64,000 nt of DNA from Moraxella canis (GCF_002014965.1 NZ_MUXT01000005.1:124001-188000); one strand, 5' to 3'; shown: positions 1-10,831, counted from the stretch's first letter. Numbers and translations: made by a program. Notes: generated by a model not told the origin, from the sequence alone.

Positions 1-170
1 ACGGTGCCAACCTCGTTACTCGTTACAACTGTCGGCGTGGTCTCAGGCAGCTGAACGGCTGACACTGTCGGCTGAGTGGTGGTCGATGGCGCTGTGCCCA
101 TAGGCGCTGTCGCACACGCAGACAATGCCAAAGCCATCACACCCAAAGAAAAAGCAGCAGAAATTTTCAT
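1..170 (-). CDS. Partial lipoprotein, N-terminal part only
   Basis: The gene runs off the left edge, so only about the first 56 residues are visible. It starts at the ATG at 168-170 with a GGAT-type ribosome site a few bases upstream. The N-terminus is a lipoprotein signal peptide: Lys at position 3, a hydrophobic stretch, then a lipobox ending LALSAC, so the mature protein should begin at a lipidated Cys. What follows is rich in Thr, Pro, Val and Ala, typical of a flexible linker from the membrane anchor. The functional domain lies outside the window, so no function is assigned. Confidence 0.7.
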   Translation of the reverse strand, partial: MKISAAFSLGVMALALSACATAPMGTAPSTTTQPTVSAVQLPETTPTVVTSNEVGT

Positions 171-480
171 AAATTCATCCTTTGTTTGTCAAATTTTTAT
201 GCGTCCATAAGCATAGCACAGCTGATCAGCGGTGTGAATTTCTCGACTGTTTAATTATGGTAACCGCCGACAAATGCTTAAGATCGTAGGCGATGATGAC
301 AGATATCACCCTATGTCAATCTTATCAAAAAGCAGATAAATCACTTGGCATCCGCCCAAAACTTTGCTATGGTATCTTGATGAGTATTCATAGGACATTT
401 GACCAAAATCAGGCACCCTAGCCGCATATATTTTCCGCCATTTTATTAGTTTATCAGCCATTGAATCATTTGGAGCATTC
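171..480. other. Divergent intergenic region, lipoprotein / argA
   Basis: This 310-base gap separates the leftward lipoprotein from the rightward argA and must hold both promoters. It is A+T-rich. A GGAG ribosome site lies just before the argA ATG. I see no convincing operator (in particular no clear ARG box pair) and no RNA gene. An open frame on the minus strand running into argA looks like a chance shadow. Confidence 0.5.
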
Positions 481-1812
481 ATGAATTCTGTTAGCACCTC
501 TGAGAACGCGCCTGCACTAACACCTGTGCATTGGTTTCGTAATTCTGCCCCTTACATCAATACCCATCGCGGCAAAACCTTTGTGGTCATGTTTGGAGGT
601 GAGGCGGTCGCTCGTGATAATTTTAGCACGCTGATTCATGATTTTGCGCTGCTGCATAGCTTGGGCATCAAATTGGTGCTCGTGCATGGCGCACGCCCAC
701 AAGTGGAAAAAAACTTGCAAGGTCGCGGATTGATGTCAAGTCTCCATGAGGATGTGCGCGTGACACCGCGTGAATCCATGCCTGCCATCTTGGAGGCAGT
801 CGGCTCAATTCGCCTACAAATCGAAGCGCGGCTGTCGATGGGGCTTGCCAACTCCCCCATGTACGGCTCTCGCATTGATGCCATTTCAGGCAATTTTGTG
901 ACCGCGCGCCCTTATGGCATCAGAGGCGGTGTAGATTATCAGATGACAGGTGAGGTGCGCTCGATTGATGTGGATGCCATCCGCCACAATTTGGATAATG
1001 ACCACATTGTCCTACTCGGACCGACGGGTTTTTCGGTTACGGGTGAAATTTTTAATCTACTGGCAGAAGATGTGGCGCTGACCACGGCAGTTGCCCTACA
1101 GGCTGATAAGCTGATTTTCTTAGGTGAGCAAGATGGCATCATCAGCCGTGATGGTCGCTTACTGCATGAGCTGATCCCTAATGAGGTCGATCGCCTGCTG
1201 CGTGATCGTGATGATCATGAAGAGATTGCGCATTTTCTGCGCTGCGCTGCCAGTGCCTGCCGTCAAGGCGTACACCGCACCCATATCATCTCGTATGCCA
1301 AAGATGGTGCGTTGATTGAGGAGCTGTTCACGCGTGACGGGTCGGGCACTTTGGTCAGTCATGATCCTTATGAGGAGATCCGCCGCGCGACCGTCAACGA
1401 TGTCATCGGTCTGCTTGAGCTGCTAAAACCTCTTGAAGAGCAAGGCATCTTAGTGCGTCGCAGCCAAGAGCGCCTAGAGCAAGAGATCGAGTTTTATAAT
1501 GTGATTGAGCGTGATGGCACCATTTTGGGCTGTGCGGCGCTTTATCCGCTAGATGCCCAGTCGGCAGAAGTGGCAAGCCTTGCCATTCATCCTGATTATC
1601 GCAAAGGCAGCCGCGGCGCTGATTTGTTGGCGTTTTTGGAGCAGCAAGCCAGAAGTCATGGACGCCATCAGTTATACGCTTTGACGACTCATACCGCACA
1701 TTGGTTTGTTGAGCAAGGGTTTGGCGAAGTGTCGGTAGATGAGCTGCCAAAAGATCGTCAAGACAGCTATGATCATAGCCGTAACTCAAAAGTGCTCAAA
1801 AAATTATTATAA
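481..1812 (+). CDS. argA: Amino-acid N-acetyltransferase (N-acetylglutamate synthase)
   Basis: This enzyme transfers acetyl from acetyl-CoA to glutamate, the first step of arginine synthesis. The 443 residues match the classical ArgA length. Residues about 30-290 form an amino-acid-kinase-like domain (FVVMFGGEAV near the start, VLVHGARPQV further on). Residues about 300-443 form a GNAT acetyltransferase domain, with the acetyl-CoA loop near HPDYRKGSRGADLL. In this family the kinase domain normally serves for arginine feedback inhibition and the GNAT domain is catalytic. GGAG upstream supports the start. It stands alone, ending at a terminator shared with gltS. Identification is firm. Confidence 0.95.
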   Translation: MNSVSTSENAPALTPVHWFRNSAPYINTHRGKTFVVMFGGEAVARDNFSTLIHDFALLHSLGIKLVLVHGARPQVEKNLQGRGLMSSLHEDVRVTPRESMPAILEAVGSIRLQIEARLSMGLANSPMYGSRIDAISGNFVTARPYGIRGGVDYQMTGEVRSIDVDAIRHNLDNDHIVLLGPTGFSVTGEIFNLLAEDVALTTAVALQADKLIFLGEQDGIISRDGRLLHELIPNEVDRLLRDRDDHEEIAHFLRCAASACRQGVHRTHIISYAKDGALIEELFTRDGSGTLVSHDPYEEIRRATVNDVIGLLELLKPLEEQGILVRRSQERLEQEIEFYNVIERDGTILGCAALYPLDAQSAEVASLAIHPDYRKGSRGADLLAFLEQQARSHGRHQLYALTTHTAHWFVEQGFGEVSVDELPKDRQDSYDHSRNSKVLKKLL

Positions 1813-1822
1813 TTTAGGTATC

Positions 1823-1853
1823 AAAAATCCCAAGCAATGTGCTTGGGATTTTT
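1823..1853. terminator. Bidirectional terminator between argA and gltS
   Basis: An 11-bp inverted repeat (AATCCCAAGCA with TGCTTGGGATT) closes a three-base loop and is flanked by A and T runs on both sides. It lies between the converging ends of argA and gltS and can serve both. Confidence 0.85.
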
Positions 1854-1877
1854 ATTGATGGGTGATCAGCGGTCAGC

Positions 1878-3149
1878 TTAGCCAAGCACACTAATGAAGG
1901 TTTGTAAAATTGCCACGTTCATGATATCAACAAAGAACGCACCGACCATCGGAACGATCAAGAATGCTTTATGAGAAGGCATATAGCGGTCTGTGATCGC
2001 CTGCATATTGGCGATGGCAGTTGGTGTTGCGCCCAAGCCAAAGCCGCAATGACCAGCCGCAAGTACCGCGGCGTCGTAATCTTTACCCATCACACGGAAT
2101 GTCAAGAAGTACGCATAAGCAACCATCGCGATCGTCTGTGCCACTAAAATGATCAAGATCGGACCTGCCAAGTCGGTCAGCTCCCACAGTTTGAGCGACA
2201 ATAAAGCCATCGCCAAGAACAATGACAGCGCCGCGTTACCAAAGACATCGATGGCGCGATCAAACATATCAAAATTAAAAATCGTGGTCAAAGTATTACG
2301 AATCACCACACCGCCAAACAGCGCCCAAACAAAGGTCGGTAGCTCAAACCAAGTATCTTTTGCCACCCCAGTCATAATATCAGCAAATGCCAAACACGCC
2401 GCAAATAGCGCCAGTGTCTCAATCGCCGATGATGCCGTGATCAGACGGATATTATCAGGTCTTTCAAACATCTCTTTGTGCGCGGTATCGTCATCAAGAT
2501 CATGCTTGGTGCTGTAAAGTGAGTGCTTGGCGGCAAGCTTTTCAACTTCTGATTGATCGGCTTTTTTGGCAGTTGGTTCAATCCCCAACTGATTGGTCAA
2601 TCGCTTGGCGACAGGACCGCCGATGATACCGCCTGCCACCAAACCATAGGTAGCACAAGCAATGCCCAAAGTCGTCGCACCCACTAAGCCATATTTATCT
2701 TCAAAGGTCGATCCCCAAGCGCCTGCCGTACCATGACCGCCTGTCAGCGATACCGAGCCTGCTACCAATCCCATCAAAGGATCTAAGCCCAGCACTGTCG
2801 CCAAACCGACGCCGACGGCATCTTGAAGCAAGATAAAGCCTGATACGACAAATAGGAAAATGAATAAAGGTTTACCGCCTGCTTTTAGTCGTCCAAAATC
2901 TGCCGACAAGCCAATAGAAGCAAAAAACATCAGCATACACGCTGTCTGCAATTCTCTTTGAAAGGTAAAACTGTAGCCAAAAAAGAAATTCAAACAATAC
3001 ACGATGACTGCAGCAATCAGACCGCCTGCCACTGGCTCAGGGATGTTAAAATCCCCCAAAAATTTAATTTTCTTGACCAAAAAACGCCCCAGCAACAATA
3101 CCAGTGTCGCCAAGATCAGCGTATAATAGCCGTTTAAAGTAATTTCCAT
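1878..3149 (-). CDS. gltS: Sodium/glutamate symporter GltS
   Basis: GltS imports glutamate with Na+ across the inner membrane. The protein is highly hydrophobic, with about ten membrane segments in two halves, and contains the glycine-rich GGHGTAGAWG motif in the first half and GHCGFGLGATP in the second, both hallmarks of the ESS family. The frame can be opened ten codons earlier, but the ATG at 3147-3149 has AGGAG at an ideal distance, giving 423 residues starting MEITLNGYY. A charged cytoplasmic loop around the middle separates the two halves. It is a single-gene unit converging on argA. Annotation is firm. Confidence 0.93.
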   Translation of the reverse strand: MEITLNGYYTLILATLVLLLGRFLVKKIKFLGDFNIPEPVAGGLIAAVIVYCLNFFFGYSFTFQRELQTACMLMFFASIGLSADFGRLKAGGKPLFIFLFVVSGFILLQDAVGVGLATVLGLDPLMGLVAGSVSLTGGHGTAGAWGSTFEDKYGLVGATTLGIACATYGLVAGGIIGGPVAKRLTNQLGIEPTAKKADQSEVEKLAAKHSLYSTKHDLDDDTAHKEMFERPDNIRLITASSAIETLALFAACLAFADIMTGVAKDTWFELPTFVWALFGGVVIRNTLTTIFNFDMFDRAIDVFGNAALSLFLAMALLSLKLWELTDLAGPILIILVAQTIAMVAYAYFLTFRVMGKDYDAAVLAAGHCGFGLGATPTAIANMQAITDRYMPSHKAFLIVPMVGAFFVDIMNVAILQTFISVLG

Positions 3150-3430
3150 AAGTGCTCCTATCAGGGCAAATTTCACACCTTATCATGCACGCTCATACTG
3201 CTGCACCAGCCAGTCATGATAATCCCAAGTTGTTTAGTCAATTCAATAGACGCGGGCAATTATAAGGCATATTCTTTGCAGTCATCAGTGTATTTAAAAA
3301 ATTACAGCATTCATTTGTTACAATATATTTCAAAAATGGCAAGTCATCGCTGTTTAAAACCTATGCTAATCCATCAAAAAGATTCAGCCAAGCCGCTAAC
3401 CGCCAAATACTAAGCCAAAAACATCTAAAA
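3150..3430. other. Intergenic region upstream of gltS
   Basis: About 280 bases between the gltS start and the purL terminator. It should contain the gltS promoter on the minus strand. A plus-strand open frame (3216-3413) has no ribosome site and no recognisable features, so I do not call it. Nothing else is apparent. Confidence 0.5.
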
Positions 3431-3457
3431 AACCCCAAATCGCACAGATTTGGGGTT
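3425..3457 (-). terminator. Terminator of purL
   Basis: An 11-bp perfect stem (AACCCCAAATC with GATTTGGGGTT) around a five-base loop, followed on the minus strand by a run of T. It lies about 45 bases past the purL stop codon. Confidence 0.85.
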
Positions 3458-3501
3458 TGGGTCATGGTCATCATAAGCTAAATTTAGCTTACCACATTTA
3501 A

Positions 3502-6500
3502 TCAGCGCAAAAACGCACGCGCATTGCGGAACAGTCGCATCCAAGCACCATCTTGAGCCCATTCATCAGGCTTCCACGAGTGATTGACCGCACGCAGAGT
3601 ACGCTCAGGGTGCGGCATCATCAAAGTGACACGACCATCGTTACTACAGATGCCCGTCACACCTTCTGGTGAGCCATTTGGGTTTAAAGGATAATGTTCG
3701 GTAGGGTTGCCTTGGCTATCAACATAACGCAGTGCAATCTGACCATGGCGAGCCAACTCTGACAGGGATTTATCATCCAAATTGGCATAACCCTCACCGT
3801 GTGCAATCGCAATCGGCAAAATGCTGTCTTGCATGCCTTTTAGCAGTACCGACTTGGTGCGCTCAACTCGCACATTGACAGTACGCGCCTCAAAACGGGC
3901 TGATTTATTGGCAATAAAGCGTGGGAAATGTTCAGCGCCAATCATCAGGTCTTTTAGCTGACTCATCATCTGACAGCCGTTACACACACCCAACGCGAAA
4001 GTCTCAGGGCGATGGAAGAATCTGGCAAATTGCATCCGTAGCTCATCGTGGAACAGCACTGAGTTTGCCCAACCAGAGCCCGCCCCCAAAACGTCACCGT
4101 AACTAAAGCCGCCACACGCCACCAAGCCTTCAAAATCACGCAAATTAATGCGCCCGCTCATTAAGTCGCTCATGTGCACATCAATGGCATCAAAGCCTGC
4201 GCGCACAAAGCCTGCACCCATCTCTAGGTGTCCGTTCACCCCTTGCTCACGCAAAATGGCAACTTTTGGTAAGCTGGTGCGACTGTTTACATACGGCGCT
4301 TCTACCGCCAAATCCAAGTCATAATTGGCATCAGCAATCAAGCCATGATGAGTGATATCATCAATGAGTGCAAATTCTTGATCGGCGCATGCAGGATTAT
4401 CACGCAGACTTTGGATGGCATGGCTGACTTTTGACCACTGCTTTTGAAGTTCGCTGCGGCTAAATGACCATGATTGGCTTGGCGTTTCGATGCTTAATAC
4501 ATCGATGCCAGCGCCGCCTGCAGGCGTCGTTTTGGCTTGACCAATCAAGCTGACAAACTCGCTCACCTGATGGGTTTGGGCTAATTCAACAAATGCCGCC
4601 ACATCTTCAGGCAGGACTTGAACGACGGCGCCCAATTCTTCGGCGAACAGCTGACCTAGTAGATTATCATCGCTCAGCGCAAGACCAATCGCCATGCGAC
4701 TGGCGAACTGCATCTCTGCAACCGACGCAATCAATCCGCCATCACCGATATCATGATAAGCTTGGATGATGCCTGCTTTTGCCGCCGCTTGAATGAAAGC
4801 AAAGAAATTAGCCAAATCCTCGGGACGCTCTAAATCTGGACACTGGTCACCAAGCTGACTTAAAGTCTGCGCTAAAATTGAGCCGCCCAAACGAAGCTTG
4901 CCTGCCGATAGGTCAATGCGATATAGCACCGAATCGGTATTTTTTAGAGCTGGGGTGAGTGTGCCTGCCACATCTTGGACAGGCGCAAATGCGGTGATAA
5001 TCAAGCTCATCGGTGACGTGACTGACTTGTCTGCGCCATCCTCATTCCAAACCGCTTTCATAGATAAGCTGTCTTTACCCACAGGGATGGTAATGCCAAG
5101 CGCAGGACACAGCTCCTCGCCTACAGCATGAACGGCGTCAAATAAAGCTGCGTCTTCTTTTTCGTCGCCACATGCTGCCATCCAGTTAGCTGACAAGGTG
5201 ACATCACTGATTTTGGCAATCCGAGCTGAAGCGATGTTGGTCACCGCCTCACCAACTGCCAGACGTGCCGATGCCTTAGGATCGATGAGCGCAACTGGCG
5301 CACGCTCGCCCATTGCCATGGCTTCGCCTGTGATGGCGTTAAGTGCGGTGCTCGTCACGGCACAGTCTGCCACAGGGACTTGATAACGCCCAACATATTG
5401 ATCTTGGGTCACCATACCAGTAATCGAGCGGTCGCCAATAGAAATTAGGAATGACTTACTGGCAACTGTCGGATGGCGCAGAACATCTTTGATGCTGGTG
5501 GCGATATCTACCGAGGCGGTATCAAGCGGCTTGAGATTTGGTGCTGTACGGCTAAAGCTTCGCTTCATCTTTGGCGTACCGCCTAACAATACCTGCATCG
5601 GCATATCCACAGGCTGCTCTGGCAACAAACTGTCATCCACCGTCAGCTGGCGCACTGTAGTCGCTGTACCCAAAATGGCATAAGGGCAGCGCTCACGAGC
5701 ACAGATACTATCAAATAACGCCTCACTTTCTGGACGGATGGCGAGCACGTAGCGCTCTTGAGCTTCGTTTGACCAAATCGCCATCGGTGACATGCCTGCC
5801 TCAAGCGACGGCACCTTACGCAGATTCAGATGCGCGCCAAGCTCATGATCATCGACCAGCTCTGGCATGGCATTTGATAAGCCGCCAGCGCCGACATCAT
5901 GGATTGAGACGATTGGGTTATTATCCACTCCGTCTTTGGTCATCGCCCAGCAAGTATCAATCACCTCTTGGCAGCGGCGTTCCATCTCAGCATTGTCACG
6001 CTGCACCGACGCAAAATCAAGCCCTTCATCCAGCTCACCGCTATCAACCGAACTGGCTGCACCACCGCCCAAACCAATCTGCATGGCAGGACCGCCCAAC
6101 ACGATCAGCAGATCGCCTTCTTGGATGGTGTTTTTTTGGACCAAATCACGCTTGATATTCCCATAGCCGCCTGCGATCATGATGGGCTTATGATAGCCAC
6201 GCATTTGGCTGCCATCTTGGGCATCGGAGGTGTCTAGCTGAAAAGTACGAAAATAGCCATTTAAATTAGGACGACCAAACTCATTGGCGAACGCAGCGCC
6301 GCCCAGCGGTCCTTCAATCATGATATCAAGTGCCGATGCCATGCGCGCAGGCTTGCCATAGTCGGCAGCAGAGACTTGACCTGAAGTTTCCCATTTTTCA
6401 GGCATATCAGGCAGATGCAGATGTGAGACGCTAAAGCCTGTCAAGCCTGCTTTGGGCTTACCGCCGCGACCTGTAGCGCCTTCATCACGGATCTCGCCGC

Positions 6501-7446
6501 CTGCGCCTGTCGCCGCGCCTGCAAATGGTGCGATGGCAGTTGGGTGGTTGTGGGTCTCAACCTTCATTAGGATGTCAATTTGCTCATTATGAAAGCCATA
6601 CTGAGCCTCGCCCTCGGCGTTTTTGGTTGGATAAAAGCGCTCAGCCACAAAGCCTTCCATGACCGCAGCGTTATCCTTATAAGCCGATAAAATGCCGTCA
6701 GAATTTTTTTCGTGCGTATTACGAATCATCTTAAACAAAGACTTCGGCTGCACATCACCGCCGACCGTCCACTCAGCATTAAAGATCTTATGTCGACAAT
6801 GCTCGGAGTTGGCTTGGGCAAACATCATCAGCTCAACATCAGTTGGGTTGCGACCAAGCTTGGTGAAATTATCCACTAAATAATCGATATCTTCAGCCGA
6901 CAGCGCAAAGCCGTATTCGGTATTTGCCGCCACCAAGGCATCTTTACCAAAGCCCATGATATCCACCGCGCCCAAATGCGCAGGCTCGCCGTCAATAAAT
7001 AGCGCCGACACATCCGCCAAATCATACACCAAGCTTTGGGTCATGCGATCATGCAAAATGGCTTCGGCAGCTGCAGGCAAGCGCTTGGGCAAGTTTTCAC
7101 CTGTCAGCGTGTACACGATCACACGCTCGACACGCCCAATCGCCACGCCGCAGTTATTAAAAATATCGGTCGCCTTAGATGCCCAAGGGCTGATCGTCCC
7201 AAAACGCGGTGCAACCACCACCTGCACTTGTCCGTCGTCAGCACCGTTTAGGCTTGGTGCTTGACCTTGATTTAATAAATCAATCGCTTTTTTGTGGTCA
7301 GACTCTGACAGCGGTTCATCAAACACATAAACCTGCTGACTGCTCAAGGCATGAATAGCTAGCCCAGCTTTTTGTTTGAGTTGGTCGGCTAATTTTTGTG
7401 CTTGGAAATCGGTCAAAAACCCTAAGCCTGCGATGGTGCTCATCAT
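3502..7446 (-). CDS. purL: Phosphoribosylformylglycinamidine synthase
   Basis: This single-chain FGAM synthase converts FGAR, glutamine and ATP to FGAM in the fourth step of purine synthesis. The 1314 residues fit the large gammaproteobacterial form. In order there is an N-terminal PurS-like domain (about 1-150), a linker, two tandem AIRS-type ATP-binding halves (about 170-1030, with [11 protein letters not shown] and [12 protein letters not shown] in the first), and a C-terminal class I glutaminase (about 1050-1314) with nucleophile Cys in ALGVCNGCQ and a catalytic His in [10 protein letters not shown]. Two ATG codons stand at the start; the first is used here. It is a lone gene with its own terminator. 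Confidence 0.97.
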   Translation of the reverse strand: MMSTIAGLGFLTDFQAQKLADQLKQKAGLAIHALSSQQVYVFDEPLSESDHKKAIDLLNQGQAPSLNGADDGQVQVVVAPRFGTISPWASKATDIFNNCGVAIGRVERVIVYTLTGENLPKRLPAAAEAILHDRMTQSLVYDLADVSALFIDGEPAHLGAVDIMGFGKDALVAANTEYGFALSAEDIDYLVDNFTKLGRNPTDVELMMFAQANSEHCRHKIFNAEWTVGGDVQPKSLFKMIRNTHEKNSDGILSAYKDNAAVMEGFVAERFYPTKNAEGEAQYGFHNEQIDILMKVETHNHPTAIAPFAGAATGAGGEIRDEGATGRGGKPKAGLTGFSVSHLHLPDMPEKWETSGQVSAADYGKPARMASALDIMIEGPLGGAAFANEFGRPNLNGYFRTFQLDTSDAQDGSQMRGYHKPIMIAGGYGNIKRDLVQKNTIQEGDLLIVLGGPAMQIGLGGGAASSVDSGELDEGLDFASVQRDNAEMERRCQEVIDTCWAMTKDGVDNNPIVSIHDVGAGGLSNAMPELVDDHELGAHLNLRKVPSLEAGMSPMAIWSNEAQERYVLAIRPESEALFDSICARERCPYAILGTATTVRQLTVDDSLLPEQPVDMPMQVLLGGTPKMKRSFSRTAPNLKPLDTASVDIATSIKDVLRHPTVASKSFLISIGDRSITGMVTQDQYVGRYQVPVADCAVTSTALNAITGEAMAMGERAPVALIDPKASARLAVGEAVTNIASARIAKISDVTLSANWMAACGDEKEDAALFDAVHAVGEELCPALGITIPVGKDSLSMKAVWNEDGADKSVTSPMSLIITAFAPVQDVAGTLTPALKNTDSVLYRIDLSAGKLRLGGSILAQTLSQLGDQCPDLERPEDLANFFAFIQAAAKAGIIQAYHDIGDGGLIASVAEMQFASRMAIGLALSDDNLLGQLFAEELGAVVQVLPEDVAAFVELAQTHQVSEFVSLIGQAKTTPAGGAGIDVLSIETPSQSWSFSRSELQKQWSKVSHAIQSLRDNPACADQEFALIDDITHHGLIADANYDLDLAVEAPYVNSRTSLPKVAILREQGVNGHLEMGAGFVRAGFDAIDVHMSDLMSGRINLRDFEGLVACGGFSYGDVLGAGSGWANSVLFHDELRMQFARFFHRPETFALGVCNGCQMMSQLKDLMIGAEHFPRFIANKSARFEARTVNVRVERTKSVLLKGMQDSILPIAIAHGEGYANLDDKSLSELARHGQIALRYVDSQGNPTEHYPLNPNGSPEGVTGICSNDGRVTLMMPHPERTLRAVNHSWKPDEWAQDGAWMRLFRNARAFLR

Positions 7447-7546
7447 GGTGGTTACCCTTTGCTAAAGACGCCAAAAAGGTGGCAATATCATCAAAAATAA
7501 ATGTTTTTTATTATAACAGATTTTAAGGCGATGTTTTCATGAAATC

Positions 7547-7575
7547 AAAAAAGGGATGAAAATTTCATCCCCCTT
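7547..7575 (-). terminator. Terminator of the Bcr/CflA-like gene
   Basis: The inverted repeat GGGATGAAA / TTTCATCCC, followed on the minus strand by TTTTTTG, sits about 90 bases past the end of the exporter gene. The arms nearly meet, so the real loop uses the central A/T bases. Confidence 0.65.
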
Positions 7576-7660
7576 TCATGGCATAATCGGCTTGATCATT
7601 GATCACAAAATCGGTCTTTATCAAGATCATTTTGGGCTTGGTGGCGCCCTAAAGAAGTGC

Positions 7661-8884
7661 TCAGTCCATGCTAGATAAATCAAGCTTTGGATCAATCAAA
7701 AACACCATAAAAGTACCAATCGCCACCAAAATACTGGTCGTGATGCCAAGCTTAGTGACAGGATCCAAATCAAACAAGCCAATGAGTAGACCGCCAAAAA
7801 TACCTACCGAAAACTGTAGCGCGCCTTGTAGCGCACTTGCCAAGCCTGCACGCTTTTTTTGAAATGCTAGCGCGATGGCGGTCGCGTTCGGCTGCGTAAA
7901 ACCTAGCCCTGCAATACAAATAAAGATACTGGCAAATACCCAATAAAAATTCGCCGCACCGCCAAAACTTAGACCCAGTATCAGTAGCACCGCAGCAGCG
8001 ATCAACTGAATCAGCGCCCCAGTGCGTAGCAAATTCACCAAATGAAAACGCTTGGTCAAGAACTGATTCACTTGGGTTAGCGCAATGAATCCAAAGGCAT
8101 TCATCCCAAAAGCGATGGCAAACTGATGCTCGGTTAGGTGATAATTCACCATAAACAGCTCACTTGAGATGGATAAATAAATAAAAAACGCACCTTGCAG
8201 TAGCCCTGCCGCCACTGCAGGCAGCATAAAGGTACGATCTTTCATCAAGCTAAGATACTGCCCAAAGCTTTCGGACATCGGGCGGGTATTGCGATTTTCA
8301 GGCTTTAGGGTTTCTTTTAAGAAAAATTTGGTCAAAAGCAAGTTTAGCACCCCAAAGCCTGCCAAAAACCAAAATACGCCGTGCCAATCTGCCACTCTTA
8401 AAATCAGCGCACCCAAACTGGGTGCCAAGATCGGCGCAATGCCCATCACCAGCACCATTAAGCTAAAAGCACGCGCCGATTGGACTGGATTAAGGGTGTC
8501 TCTGATGGCAGCTCGGGTTACGACTGCGCTCACGCAGGCGCCTAATGCTTGCAAGGTTCTTGCAGCGAATAATACATATTCGTTATTGGTCATGGCGCAG
8601 ATGATCGATGCAATGATAAAAATGGTCATGCCCAAGTACATGGGCTTAACCCGTCCAACACGGTCGCTGAACGGTCCATAAAACAGCTGCCCGAACACCA
8701 ATCCCAAAAAATACGCCGGCACAGATTTGGCAATGGTGCTGACACTGACGCCAAAATCTTCTGCCATGCTCGGAAAAGCCGGCAAATACATATCAATTGA
8801 TAACGGTCCGATGGCGACCATCACGCCCAGCATCATCACCCAAAGTGCGGGAAACTTTGTATCGTGGTTATTTGTTGTTGTCAT
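7661..8884 (-). CDS. Bcr/CflA-family MFS drug exporter
   Basis: A 407-residue, twelve-helix major facilitator, most likely a proton-driven exporter of drugs or metabolites (the family includes E. coli Bcr, bicyclomycin resistance, and CflA). Family signs are the opening segment with PLSIDMYLPAFPSM in helix 1, the loop motif GPFSDRVGRVKP between helices 2 and 3 (MFS motif A), and the segment with APILAPSLGALIL in helix 5 (antiporter motif C region). The substrate cannot be read from sequence. It is a single gene, divergent from pilB, and ends at its own terminator. Confidence 0.85.
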   Translation of the reverse strand: MTTTNNHDTKFPALWVMMLGVMVAIGPLSIDMYLPAFPSMAEDFGVSVSTIAKSVPAYFLGLVFGQLFYGPFSDRVGRVKPMYLGMTIFIIASIICAMTNNEYVLFAARTLQALGACVSAVVTRAAIRDTLNPVQSARAFSLMVLVMGIAPILAPSLGALILRVADWHGVFWFLAGFGVLNLLLTKFFLKETLKPENRNTRPMSESFGQYLSLMKDRTFMLPAVAAGLLQGAFFIYLSISSELFMVNYHLTEHQFAIAFGMNAFGFIALTQVNQFLTKRFHLVNLLRTGALIQLIAAAVLLILGLSFGGAANFYWVFASIFICIAGLGFTQPNATAIALAFQKKRAGLASALQGALQFSVGIFGGLLIGLFDLDPVTKLGITTSILVAIGTFMVFLIDPKLDLSSMD

Positions 8885-9040
8885 TTTAATCTATAATTAT
8901 GTATGGGTTTATCGTAAAAATCATTATTGTATCACAGCTGTGTTAATTTTAATTTTTAGAAACTGTCAAAATACCTTGCGCACAGTTTGCGTTTTCGATG
9001 ATAATAAGTCCTTTATGATCCAATCAACCTAAGCCATCTC

Positions 9041-10738
9041 ATGACCACCGCCCTGCCGCCCCTCGCTCGCCTTATCTTACAACATCAGCTGATGGCAGAA
9101 GACGACTTATCAAAAGCCGCCGCCGACGCCAAGCAGTTGCAGCGCTCATTTGCTCAGCATTTGGTCACAAGCCAGCTCATGGACGCAGCCCAGCTGTCGC
9201 GCCTCCAAAGCTTAAGCCAAAATCTGCCCATTTATGAGCTGCCCAATCAGCTTAATCAAGCCATCGAAACTGGCCTGGACCCTGCGCTGTTTATCAAATA
9301 TCGGATGCTGCCTTTAAGCTATGATGAGCACACGCTGACCCTAGCCATGAGTGATGTGACCGATAAAGATGCCATCGCTGCCATTCGCTTTCATGCGCGC
9401 CGTCAGATCCGACCTGTGCTTGTCGAAGAAGATAAGCTCTCCGCCTTATTAGATGGGCTGTATCTGGGTGCAGGCACGTTTGATGATGCCCAAAAAACAG
9501 CATCAAGCCCCCAATCTCAAGCGGACGACGCCCCCACCGTACGCTTTGTCAATCAGCTGTTCGCCGACGCCATCCGCCTAAAAGCCTCCGACATTCATTT
9601 TGAGCCTTATGATGCCAGTTATCGCATCCGCTTTCGCATTGATGGCGTGATGCAAGTGATACATAATCCACCCAAATCTTTGGCTGCCAAGATCGCCTCT
9701 TATATCAAAGTGATGGCAAATCTTGATATCGCTGAGCGTCGCCGCGCTCAAGACGGGCGCTTGAAGTTTGATGCTCAAGACGGGCGCTCGGTGGACTTTC
9801 GTGTCAGTACGCTGCCCACTTTATATGGCGAAAAGGTGGTGCTAAGACTGCTTGACTCTGCTCATGCGCTCATTGGGCTAGATGCGCTTGGGATGGATGA
9901 CGCCCAAAAACAGCTATTCATTCATGCGCTCTCGCGCCCTCAAGGCATGATTTTGGTGACAGGTCCCACAGGCTCAGGCAAGACAGTTTCGCTGTACACC
10001 GCTTTGATGCGTCTCAATCAGCCTGAAATTAATATTTTAAGCTGCGAAGACCCTGTTGAGATTAATTTGCCTGGTGTCAATCAGGTTAATATCAATCCCA
10101 AAGTACAGCTGGATTTTGCCGATGCGCTCAGAGCATTTTTGCGTCAAGATCCCGATGTAATTATGGTCGGAGAGATTCGCGATACTGAGACCGCCCAAAT
10201 CGCCACCACCGCTGCCCAAACAGGGCATTTGGTCTTATCAACGCTGCACACCAACTCAGCCAGCGATACCATCACGCGTATGCACAGCATGGGCGTGCCA
10301 TCTTTTCATTTGGCAAGCAGCTTAAGCCTGATCATCGCCCAAAGGCTGGCTCGCCGACTGTGCGACGCCTGCAAACAGCCCACCACCTTACCAGATGATG
10401 TACTCAGATCGGCAGGATTTAGCGATCAAGACATCGCTAAGCGTCCAACGCTTTATACGCCTGTCGGCTGCCATAAATGTAAGGACGGTCATCAGGGGCG
10501 AGTGGGTATCTTTGAAGTGCTGCCCATCACACCGCCCATGGCTGAACTGATTTTGGCACAGGCATCCGCTACCAAAATCGATGCTTGGGCGCGTGCTCAA
10601 GGTCATGACAGTCTCAGACAAGCGGGCATCAAAAAAGTCATTGCTGGTCAGATCAGCCTCACTGAGATGCATCGCGTCACTTCTGAATCATGGCAAAGCC
10701 GTTCAAGCTCTGTGGATAATCCTGTGGATAAAGTATAA
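9041..10738 (+). CDS. pilB: Type IV pilus assembly ATPase PilB
   Basis: PilB is the cytoplasmic hexameric motor that drives pilin polymerisation and, in relatives, natural transformation. The 565 residues contain an N-terminal T2SSE_N domain (about 20-150), a Walker A motif (GPTGSGKT, about residue 308), an Asp box (around EDPVEINLPG), a Walker B region (DVIMVGEIRDTETA) and a His box (LSTLHTNSA). Two Cys pairs (CDAC and CHKC, near 450 and 480) form the zinc site typical of PilB and absent from PilT. The ribosome site before the ATG is weak. It opens the pilB-pilC-pilD-coaE block. The last codons carry two TGTGGATAA sequences. Confidence 0.96.
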   Translation: MTTALPPLARLILQHQLMAEDDLSKAAADAKQLQRSFAQHLVTSQLMDAAQLSRLQSLSQNLPIYELPNQLNQAIETGLDPALFIKYRMLPLSYDEHTLTLAMSDVTDKDAIAAIRFHARRQIRPVLVEEDKLSALLDGLYLGAGTFDDAQKTASSPQSQADDAPTVRFVNQLFADAIRLKASDIHFEPYDASYRIRFRIDGVMQVIHNPPKSLAAKIASYIKVMANLDIAERRRAQDGRLKFDAQDGRSVDFRVSTLPTLYGEKVVLRLLDSAHALIGLDALGMDDAQKQLFIHALSRPQGMILVTGPTGSGKTVSLYTALMRLNQPEINILSCEDPVEINLPGVNQVNINPKVQLDFADALRAFLRQDPDVIMVGEIRDTETAQIATTAAQTGHLVLSTLHTNSASDTITRMHSMGVPSFHLASSLSLIIAQRLARRLCDACKQPTTLPDDVLRSAGFSDQDIAKRPTLYTPVGCHKCKDGHQGRVGIFEVLPITPPMAELILAQASATKIDAWARAQGHDSLRQAGIKKVIAGQISLTEMHRVTSESWQSRSSSVDNPVDKV

Positions 10739-10831
10739 TTTTTAATGAAAAAATTAAATAAACCTTTGATTAATCAAGGCATTAAGAATAAGATCATCTC
10801 AGATCGCCCTTCTGTGGATAACTTATCCAAA
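10711..10831. promoter_or_regulatory. Cluster of DnaA-box sequences at the pilB/pilC junction
   Basis: The nonamer TGTGGATAA, the reverse complement of the consensus DnaA box TTATCCACA, occurs exactly at 10711-10719, 10723-10731 and 10813-10821. An opposed copy with one mismatch (TTATCCAAA, 10823-10831) lies one base from the third. A TATAAT hexamer sits at 10734-10739 between them. The copies fall in the last PilB codons and the poorly conserved first codons of pilC, both encoding Val-Asp-Asn or Val-Asp-Lys. Sequence match is direct; binding by DnaA is inference. Confidence 0.5.

Noticed and set aside
3216..3413. Plus-strand open frame between gltS and purL
   Set aside because: No ribosome site, A+T-rich low-complexity composition, and no recognisable features.
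8933..8942. CACAGCTGTG palindrome between the MFS gene and pilB
   Set aside because: Only ten bases with no extension; too short to support as an operator.
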